Assembly: GCA_963726105.1 (NCBI GenBank)
Contig: CAVSBJ010000014.1
Location: 60,459 to 124,458, forward strand
Direction of reading: 5' to 3'
Length of the DNA: 64,000 nt
DNA from: Roseiarcus sp963726105
Lineage (GTDB): Bacteria; Pseudomonadota; Alphaproteobacteria; Rhizobiales; Beijerinckiaceae
Below are positions 43,497-52,111 of the stretch, in pieces; positions within the stretch are counted from its first letter, which is position 1, and every line of letters starts with the position of its first letter. A program made the position numbers and the translations under genes. The notes under the pieces were generated by a model. That model saw only the letters and a list, made by a program, of their open reading frames with translations, did not search any database and was not told the origin of the DNA.

Positions 43497-44355
43497 AGGC
43501 TGTTAGGAACCTGGGGCAAGTTTAGCGACGTTTTTGAGCATGATGCAGACGAAGGCGATGAGATGGAGGTCTGCCAGGGTTTGAGCACAGCGTTCGTAGT
43601 CTTTGACGAGTCTTCGGAAGCGGGTGGCCCACGCGAAGGATCGTTCGACGACCCATCGTCTGGGCAGCAACACGAAACCGCGCTTGGCCTGCGGCAGTTT
43701 GATGACCTCGAGCGCAATGCCGCGTTCAGCGGCAGCGGCCGCTGGCTTCTCCCCGGTATAGCCCTGATCGACGAAAGCGATCTTCACGTTCTCTCCGGTC
43801 TCCGCCTGAACGGCCTTGGCGATACGGCCGACTTCGGCGCGATCATCCGCGTTGGCGGGCGTGACATGCAGAGCCAGAAGATGGCCAAGCGTGTCGACGG
43901 CCAAGTGGAGCTTCGATCCCTTTTTGCGTTTGGCGCCGTCATAAGCGGCGCGAGCGCCGCTCTCAGGGGTCGAGCGCAAGGTCCGGCTGTCGATGATGAC
44001 GGCGGTTGGCTGCGCGCCTCGGCCCGCCGCAAGACGCAGGATGACGCGCAAGTCCTCAGCCAGAGTCTCGAAGCATCCCGCTTTCAGCCATCGCTGCGCC
44101 TGCTGGTAGACGATCTCCCATGGCGGCAGGTCATTCGGCATCCAGCGCCACGGGGCGCCCGTCTTCACGATATAGCGCATGCCGTTGAACACCTCGCGCA
44201 ACGCGTGCGTGCGCTGCGCACTCTCCTCCGGCAAAAGCGTCAAATAAGGCGCCACAAGCGCCCATTCGCAATCGGAAACATCAGAGGGATAAGGCTTGCG
44301 GGACATCAACATCCCGCAACCCTCAGAATTTACAGTTAATCAGTTCCTAACAGCT
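43497..44355. mobile_element. IS5-family (IS427-like) insertion sequence, 859 bp
   Basis: Imperfect terminal inverted repeats AGGCTGTTAGGAAC (left) and, read inward from the right, AGCTGTTAGGAAC, enclose a single transposase gene. CTAG is present on both sides (43493-43496 and 44356-44359), consistent with a 4-bp target duplication. Size and structure fit the IS427 subgroup. It looks intact and potentially mobile. Confidence 0.88.
43503..44306 (-). CDS. IS5-family DDE transposase
   Basis: A ~267-residue transposase: N-terminal DUF4096-like part (KPYPSDVSDCEWALVAPYL, TGAPWRWMPNDLPPW), then the DDE core with Asp in AVIIDSRTLRST, Asp in KIAFVDQGYTGEK, and Glu in RRWVVERSFAWATRFRR. One uninterrupted frame, so no programmed frameshift is needed. 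Start taken at MSRKPYPSD (44306); ATG 44312 is two codons upstream. The stop lies only six bases inside the left end of the element. Confidence 0.92.
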   Translation of the reverse strand: MSRKPYPSDVSDCEWALVAPYLTLLPEESAQRTHALREVFNGMRYIVKTGAPWRWMPNDLPPWEIVYQQAQRWLKAGCFETLAEDLRVILRLAAGRGAQPTAVIIDSRTLRSTPESGARAAYDGAKRKKGSKLHLAVDTLGHLLALHVTPANADDRAEVGRIAKAVQAETGENVKIAFVDQGYTGEKPAAAAAERGIALEVIKLPQAKRGFVLLPRRWVVERSFAWATRFRRLVKDYERCAQTLADLHLIAFVCIMLKNVAKLAPGS

Positions 44356-44688
44356 CTAGAAGCCCCACTTCAGGCCCCCGGTGGTATGGCCGCCCTGATC
44401 CTGGCCCATGGAAATCGACAGACCACCCTGCGGGTCCGTGGGAATCCGGTACGAATAGCCGGGAGGGCCGGCGCTTTTTCTGACGACGGTCGTGCCCTCC
44501 GGCGGCGCGTAGGGGTCCGAGAAGCGAACGGCGTCGTCGAGGCTCGCCGACTTCTGCGGGGCCGGGTGCTTCGCCTTCGCCGCGTGCGGTCGAGGGGCCT
44601 TCAGCGGATCGGAGGACAAACTTTCCGCCAGCGCCGGCGTCCAGGCGACAGCGCTCAGACATGCGATCGTCAAGAAAAGGCGATACAT
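44356..44688 (-). CDS. Small exported hypothetical protein
   Basis: A 110-residue protein with a signal peptide (MYRLFLTIACLSAVAWTPALAES) and a polar, proline-rich mature part with no family I recognise (KAPRPHAAKAKHPAPQ ... PGYSYRIPTDPQGGLSIS), ending GGLKWGF. GAGGG lies upstream of ATG 44688. The TAG stop falls within the CTAG target site of the IS element, so the insertion left the protein intact but removed its native 3' flank and terminator. Confidence 0.7.
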   Translation of the reverse strand: MYRLFLTIACLSAVAWTPALAESLSSDPLKAPRPHAAKAKHPAPQKSASLDDAVRFSDPYAPPEGTTVVRKSAGPPGYSYRIPTDPQGGLSISMGQDQGGHTTGGLKWGF

Positions 44689-44917
44689 TGCAGCGCCCTC
44701 TGAATTCGCGCCCCGCAAGCCTTCTTTTACCAATTGTTAATCACACGTGAACGCTCACGCAACCCCGTTTCTGCCGCATTCGATCACATTTTTCACCAGC
44801 GCCCGCGGCTGCCAGCTTAAGGCAAACTCTGGCGCCCGGCTGAAAACACCCCACATAACAGGGTAATCGCGGTCAGGCGCGCGACCCCCTCGGCCGCGGC
44901 GATCGAGGCCCTATCCC

Positions 44918-45838
44918 ATGCGAAACTCTAATCCCTTGCCTGGGCTGACATTCGTTATCCTCTTCGTGGCTGGCCTGGGGCTTGCCTACGCAACCCTGAG
45001 CCCGGAGAGCTATGTCGCTAGCGTCGTGATCGCGGTCTCGAGCTGCGTCATCGCCTCGATTGTCGCCAGCGCAGTCAAAGTCGCCGATCAGTGGGAGCGC
45101 GTGGTGGTGCTGAGGCTCGGCAAATTCCGCAGCCTCGAAGGCCCAGGTTTGTTCTTTATCGTACCGATCCTCGAGACCGTCGCCTACCGGATCGACACCC
45201 GCGTCATCACCAGCACCTTCAGAGCGGAACAGACGATGACGCGCGACACGGTGCCGGTCGACGTCGACGCGGTGCTGTTCTTTAGGGTGGTCGATCCGAA
45301 AACGGCGGCGCTCGACGTCGCCGACTACGGCTCGGCGATCAACTGGGGGGCGCAGACGGCCCTGCGCGACGTCATCGGCAAGACCATGCTGGCCGACATG
45401 CTGGAAGGGCGCGACAAGCTGAGCGTGGAACTCCAGCGCATCATCGACGCGCGCGCCAAACCCTGGGGGATCGACGTCATCGCGGTCGAACTCAAGGACG
45501 TGCGGATCCCAGCCGCCTTGCAGGACGCGATGTCGATGCAGGCGCAGGCCGAGCGCGAGCGTCAGGCGCGGGTGATCTTGGGCGATTCGGAGCGGCAGGT
45601 GGCCGACTCGTTCAACGCGGCCGCCAAGATGTACGCCGACAACCCGATCGCTTTTCACTTGCGTGCGATGAACATGCTTTATGAGGGCCTGAAGCGTAGC
45701 AATTCGACGATCGTTATCGTGCCCTCGACCGCGGTTGAATCGATGCAGCTCGGGGGCATGCCGACGATGGCGACAGTCGCCAGCGCGATCGCCCATGCCC
45801 AGCCCGCGGGCGGGGCGGGACAAGCGCCGGCGGATTGA
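44918..45838 (+). CDS. Slipin/stomatin-like SPFH-domain protein
   Basis: A 306-residue membrane protein. Two hydrophobic segments at the N-terminus (LTFVILFVAGLGLAYATL; VASVVIAVSSCVIASIVA) precede the SPFH/band-7 domain: QWERVVVLRLGKF, GPGLFFIVPILETV, MTRDTVPVDVDAVLFFRV, LRDVIGKTMLADMLEGRDKL and the heptad-rich MQAQAERERQARVI. Slipins scaffold membrane microdomains and often pair with an NfeD protein, which is absent here. Divergent from the small exported protein. Confidence 0.92.
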   Translation: MRNSNPLPGLTFVILFVAGLGLAYATLSPESYVASVVIAVSSCVIASIVASAVKVADQWERVVVLRLGKFRSLEGPGLFFIVPILETVAYRIDTRVITSTFRAEQTMTRDTVPVDVDAVLFFRVVDPKTAALDVADYGSAINWGAQTALRDVIGKTMLADMLEGRDKLSVELQRIIDARAKPWGIDVIAVELKDVRIPAALQDAMSMQAQAERERQARVILGDSERQVADSFNAAAKMYADNPIAFHLRAMNMLYEGLKRSNSTIVIVPSTAVESMQLGGMPTMATVASAIAHAQPAGGAGQAPAD

Positions 45839-45850
45839 AGGGCGCTTGCT

Positions 45851-47320
45851 CTAGCGCGATGACGTCCGCGCGTCCTTGACCACCTGCCCGTCCTTCATGA
45901 TGACAAGGAAATTCTTGTCCGGATCGGCGATGAGCTTGAGGTTTTCGAGCGGGTCGCCGTCAACGACGATGAGGTCGGCAAGCGCGCCTGCCTCGATCAC
46001 CCCGAGCTTGCCCGGATAGGGGTTGCGCGGCCCGGACATAGCCAACAGTTCGCCGTTGACCGCGGTCGCCATCTTGAGGATTTCGACCGGCCGATACCAG
46101 CGCCCGAGCGTCGTCAGGATCGCGCCTTGATGGACTGTCATGTCGGAATCGAACAAGATGTCGGTGCCCCATGCCGTCTTGATGTTGAACGCCCTGGCGA
46201 GTTTGTAGGCCGCGTCCGTTCCGGCATAGACCTGCTGCGCTTTCGCCTCTCCTTCGGGCGTCGCCTGAGGGTTGGAATATTCATTGTTCAGGAAGGGTTG
46301 GGTGCTCAGCCATATCCCGTTCTTGGCGATGAGCTCGGCGGTCGCCTCGTCCATCAGGTGGCCGTGCTCGATGCATTTCACTCCACCTCGGATCGCTGTC
46401 TGAATTGCGCGCGGCGTATAGGCGTGCACGGCGACATAGGTGCCCCAGTTTTCCGCAGCGTCGGTTGCGGCGCGGAACTCGGGCTCGGTATATTGGCTGA
46501 CATCAATCGGATCGTAGTTCGAGGACACGCCACCGCCGGCGGCGAGCTTGAGCTGGCTCGCTCCCAACATGAGCTGCTCGCGGGCGCGCTGGAGAACGCG
46601 ATCGACGCCATCGGCGATCGCGCCGCCGCCGATCGCGTCGCCACGGCTCAAGGGCGCGTTCGGGGATGCGGGAATTTCATAAGGGAAGCGAAAGTCGCCG
46701 TGACCGCCGGTTTGCGAGATCATCGCGCCCGACGGCCAGATACGTGGTCCGGGCGCGAGGCCATTGTCGATCGCGCGCTTCAGGCTGAAGGTCGGGCCGG
46801 CCATGTCGCGGACGCTGGTGAAGCCGCGCATCAGCGTCTTTCTCGCTTCGTCGGCCGCGACAAGCGTGATGTAGCCGACATCCGCCGTCAGCAGGACAGC
46901 GATCGGCAGAGACGCCATCATCGCGTGCCAGTGCGCGTCAATGAGGCCAGGCATCAGAACTCTGCCGCCGCAATCGACGACGCGAGCATCGGGGGTCAGC
47001 GGGCTCTGGGCCGGCTCGACCGACTTGATCGTTTTGCCCTCGACGACAACCCGCAAGCCCTCGATGAGCGCGTCCGACTTGCCGTCGAACAGCCGAAGGT
47101 TGGAGAATGCGATGGGCGCCGCTGAGGCCGCCGTGGCGGTCTCCGCCATGCTTCCTGATCCCGCGGCGAACGCGCCGAGCGTCGCGCCGATGGCAACGTG
47201 GGACGAAGAGCGGGAGAATTTTTGCGCCAGATGCGCGTTCAGCCGCGCAAAAGCAGGCGTGTGACAGAGGCATCCTGACGGACGCGGCCCTTCCCCATCA
47301 TCCGGCGCGCATAGAAACAT
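45851..47320 (-). CDS. Amidohydrolase-family protein (imidazolonepropionase/prolidase-like), exported
   Basis: A metal-dependent hydrolase of up to 489 residues. Metal ligands are visible: LMPGLIDAHWHAMMA (HxH), SQLKLAAGGGVSS (Lys), VAVHAYTP (His), IEHGHLMDEA (His) and KTAWGTDILFDSD (Asp). It ends with a typical EAGALADLIVVDGDPLENL. Enzymes of this subgroup cleave Xaa-Pro or acyl-amino-acid bonds; the substrate is unknown. The N-terminus is unclear: a hydrophobic stretch (HVAIGATLGAFAAGSGSMA) suggests export, and the true start may lie downstream of 47320. Confidence 0.85.
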   Translation of the reverse strand: MFLCAPDDGEGPRPSGCLCHTPAFARLNAHLAQKFSRSSSHVAIGATLGAFAAGSGSMAETATAASAAPIAFSNLRLFDGKSDALIEGLRVVVEGKTIKSVEPAQSPLTPDARVVDCGGRVLMPGLIDAHWHAMMASLPIAVLLTADVGYITLVAADEARKTLMRGFTSVRDMAGPTFSLKRAIDNGLAPGPRIWPSGAMISQTGGHGDFRFPYEIPASPNAPLSRGDAIGGGAIADGVDRVLQRAREQLMLGASQLKLAAGGGVSSNYDPIDVSQYTEPEFRAATDAAENWGTYVAVHAYTPRAIQTAIRGGVKCIEHGHLMDEATAELIAKNGIWLSTQPFLNNEYSNPQATPEGEAKAQQVYAGTDAAYKLARAFNIKTAWGTDILFDSDMTVHQGAILTTLGRWYRPVEILKMATAVNGELLAMSGPRNPYPGKLGVIEAGALADLIVVDGDPLENLKLIADPDKNFLVIMKDGQVVKDARTSSR

Positions 47321-47419
47321 CGCACCCCCGAATTGACCGTGGCGCTGTTGTCCGCCTCGAGAGAAGCTATGTCGGATTGGCGGCCCGGTCGCAATCGGCG
47401 AAGGCGGAGCTCGCTCCGC

Positions 47420-48454
47420 TCAAGCGGGCGTCGGCGCGTCCGGGCGGATCAATTTCTCGTGTTTGAGCTCAGCCCAAACATCGGCCGGAATCGGATGGCG
47501 GAAGGCCGATACGTTCTGCTCCGCCTGGGCGCGCGAAATCGCGCCTGGAATGATCGAGGCGACGATCGGATGCCCAAGCGGGAAGTGCAGCGCCGCGGCG
47601 GGAAGCGGAACACGATGGCGCGCACACACCGCCTCGATCTTTCTCACCCGCTCCAGGATCTCGGGGCCGGCCGGGGCGTAATTGTACATCGCGCCGGGAA
47701 CGGCCCCGGTCGCCAGAATTCCGGAATTGTAGCCGCCGCCAACGATGATCCCGACACCCCGCTCCTCGCAGCGTGGAAACTCGCTGTCCAGCACGTCCTG
47801 CTCGAGCAGCGTGTAGCGCATCGCCAAAAGGAAGAAATCCATGTCGAACAGATCGAGGAAGCGCGGGATCGAGCCCATCGAGTTGAAGCCCGCGCCGATC
47901 CCGCCGATCACCCCGGCCTCGCGCAATTCCGCAAGCGCCTTCCACCCGCTCGTCTTGAGCTGCGTGAAATAGGCGTTGAGCGTCGCAGAATTGTGGTCCC
48001 AGGGGTCGAGGTCGTGAATCAGCAGGACATCGACGCGATTGATGCCGAGCCGCTGGAGGCTGTCCTCGAACGAGCGCATCACGCCGTCGTAGCCATAGTC
48101 AAAGACCGTCTGAAACTCGAGGCCGCCGAGCCATTGATCCTTGATGGCGTTCGGGCCGAGCGGGCGCCGGAGCACGCGGCCGATCTTGGTCGAGATGACG
48201 TATTGATCGCGCGGCTTGCGGTGGAGCGCGCGGCCGAGCGAATGCTCGGCGAGCCCGCGTCCATACCAGGGCGACGTATCGAAATAGCGCACGCCGCCGT
48301 CCCAGGCGGCGCCGATGATCACCGCGGCCTCGGCGTCATCGACCTTGTCGAAGAGCTCGCCCAGCGGGGCGGTCCCAAGGCCGAGCTCGGTCACGCGGAC
48401 GTTTGCGCGGCCAAGCTTGCGCGTCTTCAGGGACGGGAGATTTGCGCCACTCAT
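47420..48454 (-). CDS. Aldo/keto reductase (aldose/L-fucose dehydrogenase-like)
   Basis: A 344-residue AKR. It has LGRANVRVTELGLGTAPLG, GVRYFDTSPWYGRGLAEHSL with the catalytic Asp and Tyr, VISTKIGRVLR (Lys), LLIHDLDPWDHN (His), and a C-terminal cofactor region IPGAISRAQAEQNVSA. Residues resemble D-threo-aldose 1-dehydrogenases that oxidise L-fucose, L-galactose or D-arabinose. Specificity is inferred. Confidence 0.88.
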   Translation of the reverse strand: MSGANLPSLKTRKLGRANVRVTELGLGTAPLGELFDKVDDAEAAVIIGAAWDGGVRYFDTSPWYGRGLAEHSLGRALHRKPRDQYVISTKIGRVLRRPLGPNAIKDQWLGGLEFQTVFDYGYDGVMRSFEDSLQRLGINRVDVLLIHDLDPWDHNSATLNAYFTQLKTSGWKALAELREAGVIGGIGAGFNSMGSIPRFLDLFDMDFFLLAMRYTLLEQDVLDSEFPRCEERGVGIIVGGGYNSGILATGAVPGAMYNYAPAGPEILERVRKIEAVCARHRVPLPAAALHFPLGHPIVASIIPGAISRAQAEQNVSAFRHPIPADVWAELKHEKLIRPDAPTPA

Positions 48455-48489
48455 GTTCGAGACTTTTCCTGAGGGCCAAGCCGCGCGCG

Positions 48490-48795
48490 TTATTCCTCAG
48501 GCTCGGTGCCGAAACGCAGCGGATAGCCCTTCGCCGCCCCCGCTTCGGTGGCGCGCGCGGCCTTGGTCTCGGCGACGTCCTGCGCGAGCACCGCCACGAC
48601 GCAGACGCCCTTGCGATGGGCGGTCATCATCACACTGAGCGCCTGAGTTTCATTAAGACGAAACACCGCCTTGAGGACTCCGACGACGAAGTCGCGTGGC
48701 GTATAGTCGTCGTTGAAGAGAATAACCTTATGCAGGCGCGGACGCTGAACGCGCGTCTCGGTCTTCGTCGCAATCCTGGTGGCGGCCTTGCTCAT
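48490..48795 (-). CDS. clpS: ATP-dependent Clp protease adaptor ClpS
   Basis: A 101-residue adaptor with the ClpS core HKVILFNDDYTPRDFVVGVL (N-degron pocket Asn-Asp), VFRLNETQALSVMMTAHRKG and VCVVAVLAQDVAETKAA. It delivers N-degron substrates to ClpAP. Alphaproteobacteria often carry two; no clpA is adjacent here. Start ATG 48795 fits the family length. Confidence 0.93.
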   Translation of the reverse strand: MSKAATRIATKTETRVQRPRLHKVILFNDDYTPRDFVVGVLKAVFRLNETQALSVMMTAHRKGVCVVAVLAQDVAETKAARATEAGAAKGYPLRFGTEPEE

Positions 48796-49122
48796 CGTGC
48801 TCTCTTGCCCTCGCGGGTCGCGCAAGCGGCGATATTTTGCACCTTGGCGCCGCTGGTTTCAAGCCAGTTCGCAGGCGCCGGCAGCCGCGCTGCGATTTCG
48901 AACTCGACCGAAAAGCGCGAGTTCCGCCGCGCAAGCGATATTCTCCAACGTTTGTCGCCATGGTAGATCGTCTCTGTGCGGGTATCCGCGACCTATGAGC
49001 ATCACGGACAGTTGTTGTCTCATTGGATCGTCCGATTGAACAGCAGCGGCGTTGATAGCGTTGGAAAGCGACGGCGACGCGCCTACGGGCCAGCGCGCCG
49101 CCCAGTCCGGAGGAGGAAGGAA
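48796..49122. other. Intergenic region between clpS and the next gene
   Basis: About 330 bases between divergent genes. It must hold both promoters. No RNA gene or repeat recognised. AGGAGGAAGGA at the right end is an exceptionally strong ribosome binding site for the gene at 49123. Confidence 0.4.
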
Positions 49123-49479
49123 ATGATCGTTCGACGGGCGGCCGCAGTTGGGGGAATGGCGTTCATTTTCGGCGCCGCGCCAGCTTACGCGGGGCCATGT
49201 ACGGAGCGGATCTATCAGACCGGCCTCGATGTCGCCAAGCTTCTGGATTCCGCTGCCGCCCGAGGGCGGCCAAAGACGGAATCAACCTTCGCCACCATGC
49301 ATCGCCAGCCAACTCCGGGATCGATCGCCAGCGCCGAACAGGAAGCGGGCGATCTCACCAGCGAGGAGACGCAGGCGATCACCGAAGCGATGGATGAGGC
49401 GCGCCACGCTGATGATGAAGGCGACAGCGCTGCTTGCGAGAAAGCGCTGAACGACGTCGACCGCATGGTCAAGCGTTAG
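49123..49479 (+). CDS. Small exported hypothetical protein
   Basis: A 118-residue protein with a signal peptide (IVRRAAAVGGMAFIFGAAPAYA) and a mature helical part that begins GPCTERIYQTGLDVAKLLDS and ends ACEKALNDVDRMVKR, with two Cys that could form a disulfide. No family recognised with confidence; similar short periplasmic proteins are common in Rhizobiales. Followed 13 bases later by the DUF2306-like gene. Confidence 0.65.
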   Translation: MIVRRAAAVGGMAFIFGAAPAYAGPCTERIYQTGLDVAKLLDSAAARGRPKTESTFATMHRQPTPGSIASAEQEAGDLTSEETQAITEAMDEARHADDEGDSAACEKALNDVDRMVKR

Positions 49480-49492
49480 GGCCAGGCGCAGC

Positions 49493-49890
49493 GTGACGTT
49501 CGCCCCGCTAATCGCCGCCCAGCCGATCATCCAGTTCCACGCCGCTTTCGCCTTCGCGGCGGTCGGTCTCGGCGCCGTGCAGCTTGTCGCCCCCAAGGGA
49601 ACGTTTCCGCATCGAACCATCGGTTGGGCATGGGCCATCCTGATGATTCTGGTCGCGGGGAGCTCACTCTTCATCCATACGATCCGAACCTGGGGACCGT
49701 GGAGGCCCATCCACCTTCTCTCGTTGTTCACGCTGGCGTTGTTCCCCTCGCCGTCCTTCAGGCGCGCCGGCACAATGTTCCTGCTCACCGTTCGGCGATG
49801 CTCTGGGCTTTAACCCTGGCGCTGGTCGTCACGGGCTTGTTCACACTTGCGCCCGGGCGGATCATGAACAAGGTGGTGTTCGGCGGCTGA
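49493..49890 (+). pseudogene. DUF2306-like membrane protein, frameshifted
   Basis: The first frame encodes three membrane segments (IIQFHAAFAFAAVGLGAVQL, IGWAWAILMILVAGSSLFI, HLLSLFTLAL) and then leaves the expected track near 49737-49745. Reading one frame over restores VPLAVLQARRHNVPAHRSAM, LWALTLALVVTGLFTLAPGR and IMNKVVFGG up to 49890, the usual C-terminus of this four-helix family. A single-base loss in GCGTTGTTCCCC explains it. Either a recent pseudogene or a sequence error. The first part alone could still make a truncated 106-residue protein. Confidence 0.7.
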
Positions 49891-50026
49891 CTTGATCTGG
49901 CAGAGGTCGTCGCAGCGGCGCCTCACAAGATGTGTGATGCTCGAATTGGACCATCGCGAAGGGCTGGACGATCGCTCGTCCCTCATCTTAACTGATTGAG
50001 AAAAATTACAAGATGGGCGGGGTTCG

Positions 50027-50394
50027 ATGCAGCGACGGGTGTTCTTTCTTTTCCTGCCATGCGCCGTCGCGCTGTCAGGCTGCGGACCATCCGGACCGCC
50101 GCCGCAAGCCGGCTTCAGTCAGCCCATCATGAGCATGAGCGCGCCGCCAGCCGGCAACACTGGACCGACCATGTCGGAGGCCGGACCGGCCCCGCCCGCT
50201 TTCGATCGTAACGGCAATGCCAACTTCGACTCGAACGGACCTACATTGGCGGTCATTGGATCGGCACACAGGTCGACAACCCGGACGAGACGACGTCGTT
50301 CGGCATTCCCAAGTCGAGCATGCCCGACATCTCGACCATGCACTGCACGGGCTCCTCAATTTCCAATGCGGGATCGATGAACTGCACCAATTGA
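50027..50394 (+). pseudogene. Putative lipoprotein, apparently frameshifted
   Basis: The frame starts with a lipoprotein signal (MQRRVFFLFLPCAVALSGCG; lipobox LSGC), then a Pro/Gly-rich segment to about 50235. After that the same frame turns into Arg/Thr-rich low-quality sequence. The neighbouring frame reads plausibly as ERTYIGGHWIGTQVDNPDET, TSFGIPKSSMPDISTMHC and TGSSISNAGSMNCTN, with a TGA at 50392. The switch would be near 50225-50240. It is an outer-membrane or periplasmic lipoprotein of unknown family; as it stands it would have a scrambled C-terminus. Confidence 0.5.
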
Positions 50395-50532
50395 TCGCAG
50401 CGCCTTCTCCGGCTTGATCCTGCGCCAAAAAATCAGCCCTCCGGTTTTCAACGCATTGTGACCAGCAGGGCCTCGCTTCGCCTTGCGACGGTCGCACGGC
50501 GGCGCCAGAAGGCGTTGACCTGAAAGCCGCCC

Positions 50533-51954
50533 ATGCGCCCCGCCCTCCTCACCGCCCTCATCATCGCGACCGCGCTGTTCATGGAGAACATGGACGGGAC
50601 CGTCATTTCGACCTCGCTGCCGGCCATTGCGCTCGACCTGCATCAGGATCCGATCGTCCTCAAGCTTGCGCTCACCTCCTACATGTTGACGCTCGCGGTG
50701 TTCATTCCCGCTTCCGGCTGGATCGCCGACCGCTTCGGCGCGCGCACGGTGTTCTGCAGCGCGATCGTCGTCTTCACGCTTGGCTCGATTCTGTGCGGCG
50801 CCTCGTCGTCGCTTTCGACCCTGATCGCGGCGCGCGTGTTTCAGGGGCTGGGCGGAGCGATGATGGTGCCGGTCGGGCGTCTCGTGCTGTTGCGCTCGGT
50901 GGCGAAGAGCGATCTCGTCAATGCGATGGCCTATCTCACCGTGCCGGCGCTCATCGGCCCGGTCGCGGGTCCGCCCCTCGGCGGCTTCATCACCACCTAT
51001 TTTCATTGGCGCTGGATTTTTTGGATCAACGTTCCGATCGGTATTCTCGGCGTGCTGCTCTCGCTCAGGTTCATCCATAATTTACGCGAGGAGGCCGTGC
51101 CCCGCTTCGATTTCAAGGGATTCGTCTTGTCGGGCGTCGGCCTCCTGAGCCTCATATCGGGCTTGAGCATGATCGGGCGGGGCATCGCGCCTTATTGGCT
51201 GGTCGCGGCGATGATCGCGATCGGCGTGCTTTCGCTCGCCGCCTACGTTCGGCACGCGAAAAATAAACCGGACGCGATCCTCGATCTCAAGCTGCTCACA
51301 ATTCCGACGTTTTTCGCTGGCGTCGGCGGCGGATTCATCTTTCGGATCGGCATTGGCGCCATGCCTTTCCTGCTGCCGCTTTTGCTCCAGGTCGGTTTTG
51401 GCCTCACGCCTTTCGCCTCCGGCTCGCTGACCTTCGCCACCGCAGCCGGCGCGCTTCTGATGAAATTCACCGCGTCGACGGCGCTCCGCTCGTTCGGCTT
51501 CCGCCAGACGCTGGTCGTCAACGGCCTCATTTCGGGAGCGTTCCTAGCCGCCTGCACCCTGTTCACGCCCTCGACGCCGCATTGGCTTCTGCTGCTCACT
51601 TTGCTTGCCGGCGGTTTCTTCCGCTCGCTCCAGTTCACCGCGCTGAACGTGATCAGCTACGCGGATATCGACCCGCCGCGGATGAGCCGCGCCACGAGCT
51701 TCGCCAGCGTGTCTCAGCAAATGTCGGGGGCGGTCGGCGTCGCGGTGGCGGCGATGTGCGTGGAGGCGATCCAGGTCGGCTTCGGCGATACCGAGCTCAT
51801 GGCGCGCGACCTCTCGCTCGCCTTCGTACTCGTCGCGATCATCTCGAGCCTGTCCGTATTCATCTTCGCCCGGCTCAAGCCCGACGCGGGCGCCGCGGTC
51901 TCGGGACGGATGATTGTGACGAGCGAGAAGCAGGCGACGGCGGCGGCGGAATGA
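50533..51954 (+). CDS. DHA2-family MFS multidrug exporter (EmrB/QacA type)
   Basis: A 473-residue inner-membrane protein with 12-14 hydrophobic segments. It has DHA2 motif D1 at the N-terminus (NMDGTVISTSLPAIALDL), motif A GWIADRFGARTVF, motif B/C-like FQGLGGAMMVPVGRLVL and VPALIGPVAGPPLGGFIT, and a late SVSQQMSGAVGVAVAAM. Proton-driven efflux of drugs or toxic compounds is expected. No periplasmic adaptor gene is adjacent. Confidence 0.92.
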   Translation: MRPALLTALIIATALFMENMDGTVISTSLPAIALDLHQDPIVLKLALTSYMLTLAVFIPASGWIADRFGARTVFCSAIVVFTLGSILCGASSSLSTLIAARVFQGLGGAMMVPVGRLVLLRSVAKSDLVNAMAYLTVPALIGPVAGPPLGGFITTYFHWRWIFWINVPIGILGVLLSLRFIHNLREEAVPRFDFKGFVLSGVGLLSLISGLSMIGRGIAPYWLVAAMIAIGVLSLAAYVRHAKNKPDAILDLKLLTIPTFFAGVGGGFIFRIGIGAMPFLLPLLLQVGFGLTPFASGSLTFATAAGALLMKFTASTALRSFGFRQTLVVNGLISGAFLAACTLFTPSTPHWLLLLTLLAGGFFRSLQFTALNVISYADIDPPRMSRATSFASVSQQMSGAVGVAVAAMCVEAIQVGFGDTELMARDLSLAFVLVAIISSLSVFIFARLKPDAGAAVSGRMIVTSEKQATAAAE

Positions 51955-52111
51955 TGGATCGGGTTCAGCTACACGTCCGGATCAATCAGAAGGGACTTAT
52001 GAGGCAAAGCCCACGCCGAAGCGCGTTCTAGGGGCGCGCTTTCGACGCAGACCTTGATCCGTCGCGCCTCCACGGGAGATGGACGAGGCGCCGGGGACGA
52101 CATGAAATCCC

